A stretch of 64,000 bases of DNA from Segatella buccae ATCC 33574 (GCF_000184945.1 NZ_GL586311.1:1457435-1521434), one strand, 5' to 3'; counted from the first letter of the stretch, positions 9,131 to 18,208 are shown. Notes: generated by a model from the letters alone, not told the origin. Made by a program: numbers and translations.

Positions 9131-9739
9131 TTATCTTATTTCGTCTGCCTTGATGCCCAGTGCGCTCATCAGCGAGTAGCCGAGAATCTCCTGTCGGAAA
9201 TTACCACCCGGCATGGGGCTCATGGCAAAGAGCGTGACGCGCTTGTCGTCATCATCCACTTTTTTCAGCATGTCGCGCAGGCGGTCGTAGAGGTCGCCTG
9301 TCTCGCTGTCGGGCACAATCATCACACGCCTGACGCCTTTCTGGTCGCATACGATGCGGGCAATGTCGAGCAGGAAGTCGGCTTTCCCAACCATGTCTTC
9401 CTCCACGGGAAATGCACTTAGCGCAAATTCGCCCAACCGCTCGTCCGTGAACGCCTGTCCGTTGAGTTCCTTTTCATAGTCAGCCGGTTTGAAGTTCTCC
9501 ATCCGTGAGTTCCTCCTGTTGTGTATGAAGACCACCTGTGTGTCGTGTTTTCCCTCTCGCAACCCGCCGTCAAGTGCCGTGCAGACAATCCATTGCGCCA
9601 TGTCGGCAGGCGGTATGCGGCGGCCTATCATGCGTTCGAAGTTCACCGTCAGGTTGAAAGCCACGCTGTCAAGATAGTCGGCATCGGCAATGATGACATT
9701 TTCGCTCCATTTGATATTGTTTGCATCTAATGCGTTCAT
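9131..9739 (-). CDS. Conserved Bacteroidales protein of unknown function
   Basis: A soluble 202-residue protein without signal peptide or membrane segment. I do not recognise a named domain with certainty. It has an IIADADYLD segment near the N-terminus and a GVRRVMIVPDSETGDLYDRL segment near residue 150, suggesting a Rossmann-like alpha/beta fold. The start MNALDANNIKW is chosen rather than an in-frame GTG-region start eight codons upstream because the promoter TATCTTTG lies between the two. The ATG is only six bases after the -7 box, so the mRNA may have little or no leader. It is first in a run with the spermidine-synthase-like gene, recA and rubrerythrin. Confidence 0.7.
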   Translation of the reverse strand: MNALDANNIKWSENVIIADADYLDSVAFNLTVNFERMIGRRIPPADMAQWIVCTALDGGLREGKHDTQVVFIHNRRNSRMENFKPADYEKELNGQAFTDERLGEFALSAFPVEEDMVGKADFLLDIARIVCDQKGVRRVMIVPDSETGDLYDRLRDMLKKVDDDDKRVTLFAMSPMPGGNFRQEILGYSLMSALGIKADEIR

Positions 9740-9744
9740 AGATG

Positions 9745-9775
9745 CAAAGATAGTGCAAACCAACGGAACTGCAAA
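9745..9775 (-). promoter_or_regulatory. Promoter with TSS at or next to the ATG
   Basis: Minus strand TTTG (9772-9775), a 19-base spacer, TATCTTTG (9745-9752). The ATG of the following gene begins six bases after the -7 box. Confidence 0.7.
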
Positions 9776-9780
9776 AGAAA

Positions 9781-9807
9781 AGCGTGTTTTTCTTTTGTGG
9801 GCACGCT
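9781..9807 (-). terminator. Possible rhuM terminator
   Basis: AGCGTG and CACGCT close a 15-base loop, and the minus strand continues with TTTTCTTTTG. The tail overlaps the next promoter's -33 element. The short stem makes this a moderate call. Confidence 0.4.
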
Positions 9808-9812
9808 CTAGA

Positions 9813-9856
9813 CCGTTGGCGGAATTAAGTACGCACTAAATTAATTCCGTCAACGG
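9813..9856. repeat. Long inverted repeat between rhuM and the next promoter
   Basis: CCGTTGGCGGAATTA (9813-9827) and TAATTCCGTCAACGG (9842-9856) pair over 15 bp with one mismatch and a 14-base loop. There is no T run on either side, so it is not a typical terminator. It could be an operator or a hairpin at the end of the rhuM transcript. Confidence 0.6.
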
Positions 9857-9882
9857 GTGTCTTATTTTAATTCCCCCAACCG

Positions 9883-10866
9883 CTACAACTCTCCCAACCG
9901 CTTGATAGCGTTAAGGTAATCTTGTTCCACATCGCTGATAGTGTGTTGTTTGTACTTCCGATATTCATTCGTTGCATGATCCATAGCTTCGGCGTGCGAC
10001 ACTTTACCGGCATCTTGCAGGAGCTGTTCTCCCGACATCGTGAGGATTCTGTCCAAATAGTTTGCCCAGTCCTCCATTGTCATGGGATGCTCTCGTTCTG
10101 CCTGTCGTTCCGCAAAGTCTAAGTATCCGGAAACCAACTGTCCCATTGCCTTGAGCTCCTTCTCGTTCAGATAGTTCTTGGCTGTGCGCGCTTCTGCCAG
10201 TGTTGGCTGGTTCCCTTTAAAGGTGAGAAGTCCCATAAAATCCTTCTCTGCGTCGGCACGTTCTACGATCAGTTCGGCTGCCGTATGTCCGTGGATGGCG
10301 TAATGAATTTTGTTCTGCACCTTCTGGAAGAAAGTCTGCGACACCGAGGCACGGGGATCATAGTCGATGCTGGTTGCATAGATTTCCAATACCTGGCGAT
10401 ACAACACTTTCTCCGTAGAGCGGATGTCTCGAATACGTTCCAAGAGTTCTTTCCAATAACCGCCGCCACCCAATGCCTTCAAGCGTTCGTCATCAAGTGT
10501 AAAGCCTTTGGTTATATACTCCTTCAGACGTTGCGTTGCCCACTGGCGGAAGCGAGTGGCAATGATGCTGCGCACCCGATAACCTAAAGCGATTATCATG
10601 TCGAGGTTGTAGAAAGGTATCTCACGGGTGACCATTCTGCTACCCTCCTGTCGAACCTGTCGGAATTTCCGACAGGTTGCTTCCTCCTGCAATTCACCTT
10701 CTTCATAGATATGCTTAATGTGTTCCACTACATTTGTTCTTGAGGTCTGATACAATTCACACATCTGAGCCTGCGTAAGCCATAAGGTGTCATCCTCGAG
10801 CTTCACATCTATCTTGGTCAAGCCGCTTTCATCGGTGTAGATGATCATTTTATTCTTTTCTTCCAT
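9883..10866 (-). CDS. rhuM: RhuM-family protein
   Basis: A 327-residue member of the RhuM virulence-protein family, first noted in a Salmonella pathogenicity island and common in accessory DNA; its biochemical role is not established. The N-terminal half looks like a Bro-N/antitoxin-like DNA-binding domain: WLTQAQMCELYQTSR followed by NVVEHIKHIYEEGEL and FYNLDMIIALGYRVRS. The C-terminal half is helical (EKELKAMGQLVSGYLDFAE is typical of the family). It is free-standing, with a -7-like TACATTTG at 10959-10966 and a CAAA 21 bases upstream, and a dispersed repeat lies further upstream. A Fic-like or toxin partner is not adjacent. Confidence 0.85.
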   Translation of the reverse strand: MEEKNKMIIYTDESGLTKIDVKLEDDTLWLTQAQMCELYQTSRTNVVEHIKHIYEEGELQEEATCRKFRQVRQEGSRMVTREIPFYNLDMIIALGYRVRSIIATRFRQWATQRLKEYITKGFTLDDERLKALGGGGYWKELLERIRDIRSTEKVLYRQVLEIYATSIDYDPRASVSQTFFQKVQNKIHYAIHGHTAAELIVERADAEKDFMGLLTFKGNQPTLAEARTAKNYLNEKELKAMGQLVSGYLDFAERQAEREHPMTMEDWANYLDRILTMSGEQLLQDAGKVSHAEAMDHATNEYRKYKQHTISDVEQDYLNAIKRLGEL

Positions 10867-11295
10867 AGTTTGTTGGATGTAGACGTTTAATGGGACTGGA
10901 AAGTATTTGCCCTGTTTCTTGCGTTTGCATCAATGTCTTTTTTGCAAGTCCGTCTCAGCAAATGTAGCCTATACGCATACATATTAGCAAAACGGGCAAA
11001 ACATCTGACATGACAAAGGTAGCAATAAAATCTGAGAGAATCGTTTCTTATGGTAGCATTTCTCACGCCATGGATGTATTTTCACGTCTTGCGTTTTGAG
11101 CTGTGCGCCACGCTATGGATAAGGCAAACACTCGAAAAACTCACTTGAATGAGGCAAGAGATTAAAAGCTGTGTGATGGGAAGAAGGTAAGAATAAACAC
11201 GACATTTTCGTGTCATTGAGATTCTTGCATTTAGCTTTGAAACTCCCGATGTAGCCTGCCGATTATGTGGAAAAGGCGGTCTTAAGACACCATAC
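10867..11295. other. Non-coding gap upstream of rhuM
   Basis: No credible gene. On the minus strand it holds the likely rhuM -7 box TACATTTG (10959-10966) and another isolated TACCTTTG (11014-11021) without a clear -33 partner. The rest is featureless and leads into the dispersed repeat. Confidence 0.5.
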
Positions 11296-11576
11296 GTTCA
11301 CACCTGTTTTCCCGTTTGGGCCCTTCGACGATGCGAAAGGGCCACACTTGAGTCGTGAAATGGCCACAGTCGCAATGCGACTGTGGCCCTTTTGCAAGCT
11401 AGTTTGGGCCTTTTTAGGGCTAAAAACGAGCGTAGGAAGATGTTGATAAAATTCAAACGGTTGATTGTCAGTGTTTTAGAAATGTCGTCAAAACTCACGT
11501 ATTTTCATCCGATTGGGCACTCGGCGGAAATATCGCAGTATGAGAGGCCCTAAACACACCAAATAGTTTGACAGTC
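11296..11576 (-). repeat. Dispersed repeat family R1, copy A (truncated)
   Basis: Read on the minus strand, this aligns with the 22983 and 46708 copies from a CAAACTATTTG-like start, through TGCGATATTT, a GACAATCAAC..TTTGAATTTT block, the GGGCC/GTGGCC core with a near-perfect palindrome (CCACAGTCGCA..TGCGACTGTGG), to GAAGGGCCCAAACGGGAAAA. The last 150 bases present in the other copies are absent. Confidence 0.8.
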
Positions 11577-11597
11577 TTCCCCGGTCAGTCCGTTTGT

Positions 11598-13676
11598 TTA
11601 CTTGCTGGCCATATATCGGCGCAGCACGTCACAACAGGACACGTAGGGGGCCATCACCTTCGGTTTCCGGCGGCAGAAGAGAGCCAGTTCGTCGTAGGCT
11701 TTGATTTCCGCCTCGCCGTTTAGCAACACGCCTTCAGGCTGTAGGTCATACCATTGGCCACTGCCGCCCACGCTCCTTGTCACGAAAGCCTTGGCAAAGA
11801 GGCTCTTACCCCGCAAGCGGGCATCCTTGCTGAGGGCTGATTCGCCGAGAAGTTGCAAGGCCTGTTGGGCGAAATCTTTCTCTTGAGTGCGGGCGCTGTC
11901 AGTGCATGTCCAAGCGTAGTGGGTCAGATACCAGCAGTCACCGTAGCAAGACGACTGGAAGTAGCGGCTGGCCAAGGTGTAAGCAGCCTGCGGGCGGCTT
12001 TTGGCGTTGGCCAGATTATAGGCACTTGTGAGCTGTATCATGTCTTGGCAGAAGGCTATTTTCTGATTGCTCTTCACATCGGGCCTTGGGGTGTCTCCCC
12101 ACAGTTCGCTGTCGTCCAGCCGCTGCCGCTGCAACCAACGGTCTTTGGTGAAGTCGCGCCCGGCCATGTAGAAGCTGATGCCCTGCCCGTTGACGGTGCT
12201 CAGCGGCACTTTCGAGAGATAGGACAACGCGTCGGCAAAGCGGCCTTCGGCGATGAACTTGGTGCCGATGAGGTCGTTGAAATAGTCTTTGTCCTTGAAG
12301 ACGATGTGCTTCACGGCAAACCGGCCCATCGCATCCGTCGGTGTGCTTTGCAGGAAAGCCCAATAGGCGATGAGGTCTTCGGCCTTGTGACTGTCCATTT
12401 CGGCGAAATATTCTCCGAAGTTGCTGTGACCGGGGTTGTTGTCGGCCTCTCCTCCGGGCACCTGTCCGCTGAGTGCATAGAGGGCCATCTGCATGTTGGC
12501 ATTGCCAGCCTCCGCATAGCGTTTATACAGATTCTGAATCATGGTCCTGTCAAGCATCCTCCCGTAGTAGTTCTTCTCGTAGGCACTATTGACCGAGGAG
12601 CGGCCCCACAGCCAGTCCAGTTCGACGGCAATGAACGCCCCCGCCTTCCCCTCGGGCTTGTTGCACCGGGTGAAAGCCAGCAGACGGGCGCAACGGGCGT
12701 TGTCTTTCACGCGCTGGGGGCCTTCCATCTTCATGGCCTCTGTGGCTTCTTTCAGTGCTGTGGAGAATTTCCCCTGCGTGTAGTGCAGCATGGCTATGGC
12801 CGTTTGCCAGAGGGCCGGATTCTTGGTTTTCCCCTCCCTGATGATGCTTTGGGCGAGCGCGATGAACTTGTCCACATGCGGTTTGAAGGTCTGGTCGGAT
12901 GTGAAATCGTATTGTTCCTGCAAGTCGAACTCCTCCTGTGCGCTGTTGACGAAATGTTCCACCAGATAGGGCAGCATGGGAGAGTCGGCATCCTCGTCGT
13001 ACATAGCCTTGATGCCCTCCACCGAGGTGGCCCCCGAGGCCAGCCAACTGATGCTCTCCCAGTCTCCCTGCCCGGCATAGATGGCTGCGGCCTCCTGCCG
13101 GCGGCCCGCCTTGAGCAGGGCATTGGCATAGAGATTGCGGCACATCTCGCGGAACACACCGGCCGGCAGCCTCGAGGCGCGCTTCTTCCATACGGTCAGG
13201 TTTTGTTCCGCTTGGCCAAGCAACAAGTTGGTACGCATTTCCAGCAACACATATTGAGGCTTCAACCGCTTGCCCTTATAGGCTTTGGCGGCAGTGTGCA
13301 TTGAGGTGAGTGTGGCTGCGCGCTGCTCCAGTTCCTCTTTGGTGGGGTAGTCCCAAGTCTCCTTGATTTTCTCGCAAATGGCTGTATATTGGTTCAGAAA
13401 GTTGAGGTAGGTCGTCATCTCCCGGTCACCTTTTTGTCGGGCTGCGGCCAGCAGCATCTCCGAGTTGTTGCTGAAATAATCGGAATATTGCTCGGGTTCC
13501 CGTCCCGTGTAGGCTTTCCAGAAGTCGTCCACTTGGTCATAGAACAGGCTCCTCGGCCCCTCGTAGCCGAAGACGTTCATCATGTAGAAGTTGTGCGTAG
13601 GGGTATAGGGACCGCAAGCCTTACCCGGCAAGAAAGCCGTCAGGAGCAGGCTAATGGTGACGATAGATTTTTTCAT
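11598..13676 (-). CDS. Exported protein with TPR-like helical repeats, unknown function
   Basis: A 692-residue protein with a signal peptide (MKKSIVTISLLLTAFLPGKAC) and a mature part that begins at or just before CGPYTPTHNFY. The Cys could carry a lipid, but Lys at -2 makes a poor lipobox. The body is rich in Ala, Leu, Tyr and Trp in helical hairpins reminiscent of tetratricopeptide repeats (for example ALLKAGRRQEAAAIYAGQ and AKAFVTRS), about residues 100-650. I do not recognise a named family. Its start overlaps the end of the upstream lipoprotein gene by 26 bases, which suggests translational coupling and a joint role in the envelope. Homologues with the CGPY start occur in Bacteroidales to my recollection, without assigned function. 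Confidence 0.7.
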   Translation of the reverse strand: MKKSIVTISLLLTAFLPGKACGPYTPTHNFYMMNVFGYEGPRSLFYDQVDDFWKAYTGREPEQYSDYFSNNSEMLLAAARQKGDREMTTYLNFLNQYTAICEKIKETWDYPTKEELEQRAATLTSMHTAAKAYKGKRLKPQYVLLEMRTNLLLGQAEQNLTVWKKRASRLPAGVFREMCRNLYANALLKAGRRQEAAAIYAGQGDWESISWLASGATSVEGIKAMYDEDADSPMLPYLVEHFVNSAQEEFDLQEQYDFTSDQTFKPHVDKFIALAQSIIREGKTKNPALWQTAIAMLHYTQGKFSTALKEATEAMKMEGPQRVKDNARCARLLAFTRCNKPEGKAGAFIAVELDWLWGRSSVNSAYEKNYYGRMLDRTMIQNLYKRYAEAGNANMQMALYALSGQVPGGEADNNPGHSNFGEYFAEMDSHKAEDLIAYWAFLQSTPTDAMGRFAVKHIVFKDKDYFNDLIGTKFIAEGRFADALSYLSKVPLSTVNGQGISFYMAGRDFTKDRWLQRQRLDDSELWGDTPRPDVKSNQKIAFCQDMIQLTSAYNLANAKSRPQAAYTLASRYFQSSCYGDCWYLTHYAWTCTDSARTQEKDFAQQALQLLGESALSKDARLRGKSLFAKAFVTRSVGGSGQWYDLQPEGVLLNGEAEIKAYDELALFCRRKPKVMAPYVSCCDVLRRYMASK

Positions 13677-14580
13677 AATCGCTTATTTTATATTCTTTTG
13701 AATGTCGGTTGCTGATGTCGTAGATGATGATTTCCCGGTTGGCATCTTCCCTGACGCCGTCGATGGCGGTCATAGCCTTTAGCACGTCGGCCGGATCGGT
13801 CCGCCGTTCCACGATGCTGTCGCCCGGGAGTTTCACCAGCCGGTTGTCTTCGTGCAGCACTCCCACATAGTGGCCCCGGCGGAAGAGCAGGCGGTAGCCG
13901 AACATTGGGTAGGCGGTGCTCAAGCCGAGCTTGTAGTCGGCCAACCGGTGCAGGTAGGGGGCCACATCGGCCATGTCGAGTATGGGCTTTTCTTGGCGCA
14001 GGTCGGTGAAGTCGCCCGTGTTGTAAAGCATGAGCACCCCACGGTCTACGGGCGGTGTGGGTTGTGACAGTTGGTGCAGGCGGATGGTGGTGCTGAGGGC
14101 CAGTCCCCGTTTCATGGCCAGCGACCGGAGCTCCCGCAGAAAGTCGAAATAGGCCTTTCGGGTGGTCATCGTCCAGTCGCAGTCTATTTGCAGTTCCTTC
14201 ACGCCCTCCACACCGTTGGTCTCGCTGATCTGCATCGTGCGACGGAGAATTTTTCCGGCCAGTCCTTTAGTGTCTTGCTTCATCACGTCGTTTACGATGA
14301 ATACCACCGGCACCACTTCCAACGAGTCCGGCATCCGGCTGCGAAACCGCACCGTGGCATTGGGCATCGGCTCGCCCTGCTCGTCAAGCACGACATCAAA
14401 GTAGCGCAGATAGAGCCGGTCTGTCTTGTCGAGCAACCGGTCGGTGTTGGCGGAGTCGGTCTCAAAGGTCGTGCTCCAGTAGTAGGCAGACCGTTTAAAA
14501 GGTTTTTGTCGTGGCCTCTCCGACGCTCGACAAGCACCCATAAGGCAGCACAGAAAGGCATATAACAACGCTTGTTTCAT
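13651..14580 (-). CDS. Lipoprotein with DUF3142-like TIM-barrel segment
   Basis: A 309-residue protein starting MKQALLYAFLCCLMGAC, a lipoprotein signal with lipidation at the Cys of LMGAC. Residues about 90-230 resemble the glycosidase-like DUF3142 family: ELQIDCDWT, then YFDFLRELRSL, then LSTTIRLHQLSQ, typical of alternating barrel strands. No catalytic pair can be assigned. The start is fixed by the lipobox and by a promoter whose -7 box ends six bases before the ATG; an upstream in-frame start would lie before the promoter. The 3' end overlaps the next gene by 26 bases. Function unknown. Confidence 0.65.
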   Translation of the reverse strand: MKQALLYAFLCCLMGACRASERPRQKPFKRSAYYWSTTFETDSANTDRLLDKTDRLYLRYFDVVLDEQGEPMPNATVRFRSRMPDSLEVVPVVFIVNDVMKQDTKGLAGKILRRTMQISETNGVEGVKELQIDCDWTMTTRKAYFDFLRELRSLAMKRGLALSTTIRLHQLSQPTPPVDRGVLMLYNTGDFTDLRQEKPILDMADVAPYLHRLADYKLGLSTAYPMFGYRLLFRRGHYVGVLHEDNRLVKLPGDSIVERRTDPADVLKAMTAIDGVREDANREIIIYDISNRHSKEYKISDYEKIYRHH

Positions 14581-14585
14581 CGGAA

Positions 14586-14616
14586 CAAAGGTAGATAAAA
14601 TAATAGATTTATCAAA
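14586..14616 (-). promoter_or_regulatory. Promoter with TSS at or next to the ATG
   Basis: Minus strand TTTG (14613-14616), a 19-base spacer, TACCTTTG (14586-14593). The ATG of the lipoprotein gene begins six bases after the -7 box, the same geometry as at 9745. Confidence 0.7.
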
Positions 14617-14769
14617 TATTTCTGCAAAAAAATCAAAACTTGGTGGTGGCTGGAACATATCCTTTCTACCTTTGCAAAAGATAGATGGTGTCCGCTTGCC
14701 TTGTCTTCATATTACTGGCAGGGTTGAGAGTGGCCTGTGAAAGAATGATTTAATACAAAGCAAACTAAT

Positions 14770-15579
14770 ATGAAAAGTGTTTTAGAGGGCCGTCCTGCCC
14801 TGAAAGAAGAAATCGACAAGATAGCGGAAGTAGCCGGTTATCTCTGGCAGAACGGTTGGGCCGAGCGCAATGGTGGTAACATCACCGTCAACATTACCGA
14901 CTTGGTGGACGATGGAATCAAAGCCTTGCCGGCCATCGGCGAGGTGAAACGCATCGGGACAGCATTGCCTGCGCTCAAAGGCACTTACTTCTATTGCAAG
15001 GGCACGGGCAAACGTATGCGCGACCTTGCACGCCGGCCGATGGACAATGGCAGCATCATCAGGGTGCTCGACAACTGCGAGAGCTATGCCATCATAGCCG
15101 ACAAGGAGGTGTTGCCCACCTCCGAATTGCCCAGCCACCTGAGTGTGCATGCCCGTCTCATTGAGAAGGGCAGTCCCTATAAGGCCACGGTGCATACCCA
15201 TCCCATCGAACTCATTGCCATGTCGCACAACAAGAAGTTTATGAAAAAGGATGTGCTGACGAACATTCTTTGGAGCATGATTCCCGAGACCAAGGCTTTC
15301 TGTCCGCTGGGATTGGGTATGGTGCCCTACGAACTGCCCGGCAGTGTAGAATTGGCCAATGCTACGCTCAACGCACTGGAGGAATACGACGTGGTGATGT
15401 GGGAGAAACATGGGGTGTTTGCCAAAGGGCTTGATGTGATGGATGCCTTCGACCAGATCGATGTGCTTTCCAAAAGTGCCAAGATTTATATTGACGCCAA
15501 GTGCATGGGCTTCACCCCCGATGGCATGTCGGAAGAACAGATGAAAGAGATGACCGTCGCTTTCAATCTGCCGAGATAG
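14770..15579 (+). CDS. rhaD: Rhamnulose-1-phosphate aldolase
   Basis: A 269-residue class II zinc aldolase that splits L-rhamnulose 1-phosphate into dihydroxyacetone phosphate and L-lactaldehyde, the last step of the rhamnose branch. Visible family features are GWAERNGGNITVN near residue 34, the catalytic Glu region, the zinc-binding HTHPIELIAMSHN, and a late His in WEKHGVFAKG. A TACCTTTG box at 14667-14674 gives a leader of about 95 bases. It is transcribed towards rhaT and shares a bidirectional terminator with it, so the aldolase is in the same locus as kinase, isomerase and permease but on the opposite strand. Confidence 0.95.
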   Translation: MKSVLEGRPALKEEIDKIAEVAGYLWQNGWAERNGGNITVNITDLVDDGIKALPAIGEVKRIGTALPALKGTYFYCKGTGKRMRDLARRPMDNGSIIRVLDNCESYAIIADKEVLPTSELPSHLSVHARLIEKGSPYKATVHTHPIELIAMSHNKKFMKKDVLTNILWSMIPETKAFCPLGLGMVPYELPGSVELANATLNALEEYDVVMWEKHGVFAKGLDVMDAFDQIDVLSKSAKIYIDAKCMGFTPDGMSEEQMKEMTVAFNLPR

Positions 15580-15642
15580 GGTGATGGTGTACCGGTAGCG
15601 TGGATGCAGTGCCGCGGATCGGTCTGTCTGATGAAACAAAAA

Positions 15643-15680
15643 AAGAGAATCGGCTTGCCCGCTTGGCAGCCGATTCTCTT
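15643..15680. terminator. Bidirectional terminator between rhaD and rhaT
   Basis: AAGAGAATCGGCT+GCC (15643-15659, one bulged T) pairs with GGCAGCCGATTCTCTT (15665-15680) around a 5-base loop. A-rich sequence before and T-rich after serve both converging genes. Confidence 0.85.
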
Positions 15681-15791
15681 ATTACCAATCTATTAAGGCA
15701 AATGCCTATGTCCGTCCAACGTGTTGTTGGAATCGGACTCGGGCGATTCTCATCGCCTGTTCTATTTCTATTATCCTAATAAACTCTTTCT

Positions 15792-16805
15792 TTATTTTTC
15801 CAGTAACTGGGGCAGGAAAGTGGAGAACACCAGTACGGCCAGTCCTACAACGAGCACCCAGATGGTGCGGGCATTGCAACCTTTCCACTCTTTGAGAATG
15901 ATGCCCCACACGTTGGAGAAGGTTACATTGAGTGCCATGAGGATGCACCAAGAGAAAGCCAGCAGGGTGGCGGAACCGGCCAGAAAGCCTTTGCCCAATG
16001 CCAGACCGAAGAACTGGCTGTACCAGAGTACTCCGGCCAAAGCGCAGAAGACGATGTTGTTGGCATAGAGCGAAGTCTTGCCATAGTCGCCCCAAGTGTG
16101 GTTTTTCCGGTTTTGAAAGAGGCAGTAGCCTGCATTGATGATGAAACCGCCGAAAGTGACCAGCAGGGTGGCCGGAAGGGAAGCGAAAATGGGCTGCGAG
16201 CCCTCGAAAGCCACAGGTGCTCCGAAGTCGAGACCGATGGCGAAACAAGCACTCATGAAGCCGGAGAGCAGAGCCACGAGAATGCCGCGGGTGAAATTGA
16301 AGTCTTTTACGGCTTTCTTTTTCTCCTCTTCCGAGAGTGAGGCACTCTTCATGGCTCCGGCAAAACCGATGATGGCGATGCCGGCGAGTGTCACGATGAC
16401 TCCGATGATGACAGCAGAAGTGAGCTTCTCGAAGTGTCCGGTGAACACCGGGCCGAGCAGTGTGCCCAGTCCGGCGCAGGTGCCGAGGGCCAGGCTTTGG
16501 CCCAACGCCACGCCCAGATAGCGCATGGAAAGACCGAAAGTGAGTCCGCCGATGCCCCAGAGCATACCGAAAAACATGGCCATCAGGCTTTCTGACGGGT
16601 GTGCTCCGTAGAGGGCGAGGAGCGAACTGCCGGCAGGGGCTGTAAGCAATGCGCCTAAGAGTGGGAACAGCACGTAGGCAAACACGCCCTGCGTGAGCCA
16701 GAAACTCTCCCAGCCCCAGTCTTTCACTTTATTGATAGGCACGTAGCTGCTCGACTGGCAGAAAGCTCCTATCGCGATGATGAGTAGTCCGATGATAATT
16801 TGCAT
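15792..16805 (-). CDS. rhaT: L-rhamnose/H+ symporter RhaT
   Basis: A 337-residue inner-membrane permease of the RhaT family, with about ten hydrophobic segments. It starts MQIIIGLLIIAIGAFCQSSSYVPINKVKDWGWESFWL, where the SSYVPINKVKDWGWE part is characteristic of RhaT and separates it from general EamA exporters. A lysine-rich cytoplasmic loop (SLSEEEKKKAVKDF) sits in the middle. It is last in the rhaB-rhaA-rhaT operon, 149 bases behind rhaA, and this gap is filled with two copies of a GC-rich palindromic repeat. It imports L-rhamnose with a proton. Confidence 0.93.
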   Translation of the reverse strand: MQIIIGLLIIAIGAFCQSSSYVPINKVKDWGWESFWLTQGVFAYVLFPLLGALLTAPAGSSLLALYGAHPSESLMAMFFGMLWGIGGLTFGLSMRYLGVALGQSLALGTCAGLGTLLGPVFTGHFEKLTSAVIIGVIVTLAGIAIIGFAGAMKSASLSEEEKKKAVKDFNFTRGILVALLSGFMSACFAIGLDFGAPVAFEGSQPIFASLPATLLVTFGGFIINAGYCLFQNRKNHTWGDYGKTSLYANNIVFCALAGVLWYSQFFGLALGKGFLAGSATLLAFSWCILMALNVTFSNVWGIILKEWKGCNARTIWVLVVGLAVLVFSTFLPQLLEK

Positions 16806-16815
16806 GGTTGGATGG

Positions 16816-16954
16816 AATGTAATGAAAGCCCTCCCCCGGCCCCTCTTCGAGGGAGAGGGGGGAGTGGAAAGTAGAGGATGTTATGGCTTGGATTAGCATC
16901 TTAAATGTAATGGAAGCCTCACTCCAGCCCCTCTTCGAGAGGAGAGGGGAGTGG
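16816..16954. repeat. Tandem pair of GC-rich palindromic repeats (family R2)
   Basis: Two similar units (16816-16867 and 16904-16954, 88 bases apart) each start with AATGTAATG(A/G)AAGCC and continue into a CCCCTCTTCGAG..GAGAGGGG palindrome. The second touches the rhaA stop codon. Related palindromes occur at 22843, 24403, 27044 and 55941. Confidence 0.7.
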
Positions 16955-18208
16955 TCATCCCCTCTTTGCCAACACTTCCTGTTCGTAACGCTGCACGTCG
17001 GCGATGTATTCCTCGCCCACGGGCACGTTGTTCTTCATGTTGAAATAGTCGTAGACGGCACCGAACGGGAGGGTCTTCTCCTCTTCAAGGAGTGCCAGAC
17101 GTTCAAACCACTTGCCTTCATCCTCATACCGGCGCAGGATGTCGAGCGGTTCGAGGAAGGCCTGCAACAGACTCTTTTGGGCGGCACGCGTACCGATGAT
17201 GTAAGCGCCGATGCGATTGATGGAGGCATCGAAGTAGTCGAGACCCACATGGGCGCGGTCGAGGGCGTTGGCCCTGACAAGCTCGTGGAAGAGGTTACGC
17301 GTGTTGTCGTCGAACAGTGTCACGTGGTCGGAGTCCCAGTGCATGGGGCGACTTACGTGGAGCATGAGTTCGGGGACGAACAGCAGCAGCGATGAAACGG
17401 CATCACTGACATTTTCCGTGGGCTCGTAGTGGCCCGTGTCGAGCGTGTAAATCACGTCGTTTTTAGAGCAGTAGCCGGCGTAGAAGTCGTGAGAGCCCAC
17501 GGTGTAGGCCTCCATTCCGATGCCGAAAAGTTTAGCTTCGAGGCACGACTTCATGTCGGGCAGCTTCTCGGCCAGTATCTCGTCGAGCGAGTTTTTCAGT
17601 ATCTCGCGATAGCGCATCTTCTCCACGGTGTAGTCTTTCATGCCGTCGTGCACCCAGATGTTCATGATGCAAGGGTCGCCTTGCGCCTTGCCCATGGCAT
17701 CGGCAATGCGCCGGCAACGCTTGGTATGTTCAATCCAGAAGTCACGGATGCCCTTGTCGGGATTGGAGAGTGTCAGATAACCGCTTTTGGGGTGGGAGAA
17801 TGAAGTGGAGTTGAAGTCGAGTTTCAGGTTGTGCTCCTTTGCCCACTGCATCCAGCCTTCAAAATGTTTGGCCTCCACTTGGTCACGGTCGACAAATTCG
17901 TTGCCGAACTCGCCGTAGGTCTCGTGCAGATTCAGGCGAAAGCGGCCGCCCAGCAGCGATGTCACCTTGTCGATGTCCTGTCGCAATTCGTCTATGTTGC
18001 GGGCCTTGCCGGGGTAGTTGCCGGTGGTCTGTATGCCGCCCGAGGCAGCCTCATCGCGCTCGAAGCCTACCACGTCGTCGGCCTGCCAGCAGTGCAGGGA
18101 GATAGGAGTCTTCTCCAAAGTTTCGATAGCTTTGTCGGTATCAACGCCTAAAGCGGCATAGCGTTCTTTTGCAATCGCGTAATTTTTTTCGATTAAGTCA
18201 GTCTTCAT
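16955..18208 (-). CDS. rhaA: L-rhamnose isomerase
   Basis: A 417-residue metal-dependent isomerase that converts L-rhamnose to L-rhamnulose. The length and sequence match the family: ISLHCWQADDVVGFE near residue 37, TTGNYPGKARN, LNLHETYGE, then LDFNSTSFSHPKSG, the metal-site WVHDGMKD, and HYEPTEN and SRPMHWDSDHV in the C-terminal half. The TIM-barrel metal ligands are retained as far as the motifs show. It lies 67 bases behind rhaB and upstream of rhaT in the same operon. Confidence 0.96.
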   Translation of the reverse strand: MKTDLIEKNYAIAKERYAALGVDTDKAIETLEKTPISLHCWQADDVVGFERDEAASGGIQTTGNYPGKARNIDELRQDIDKVTSLLGGRFRLNLHETYGEFGNEFVDRDQVEAKHFEGWMQWAKEHNLKLDFNSTSFSHPKSGYLTLSNPDKGIRDFWIEHTKRCRRIADAMGKAQGDPCIMNIWVHDGMKDYTVEKMRYREILKNSLDEILAEKLPDMKSCLEAKLFGIGMEAYTVGSHDFYAGYCSKNDVIYTLDTGHYEPTENVSDAVSSLLLFVPELMLHVSRPMHWDSDHVTLFDDNTRNLFHELVRANALDRAHVGLDYFDASINRIGAYIIGTRAAQKSLLQAFLEPLDILRRYEDEGKWFERLALLEEEKTLPFGAVYDYFNMKNNVPVGEEYIADVQRYEQEVLAKRG

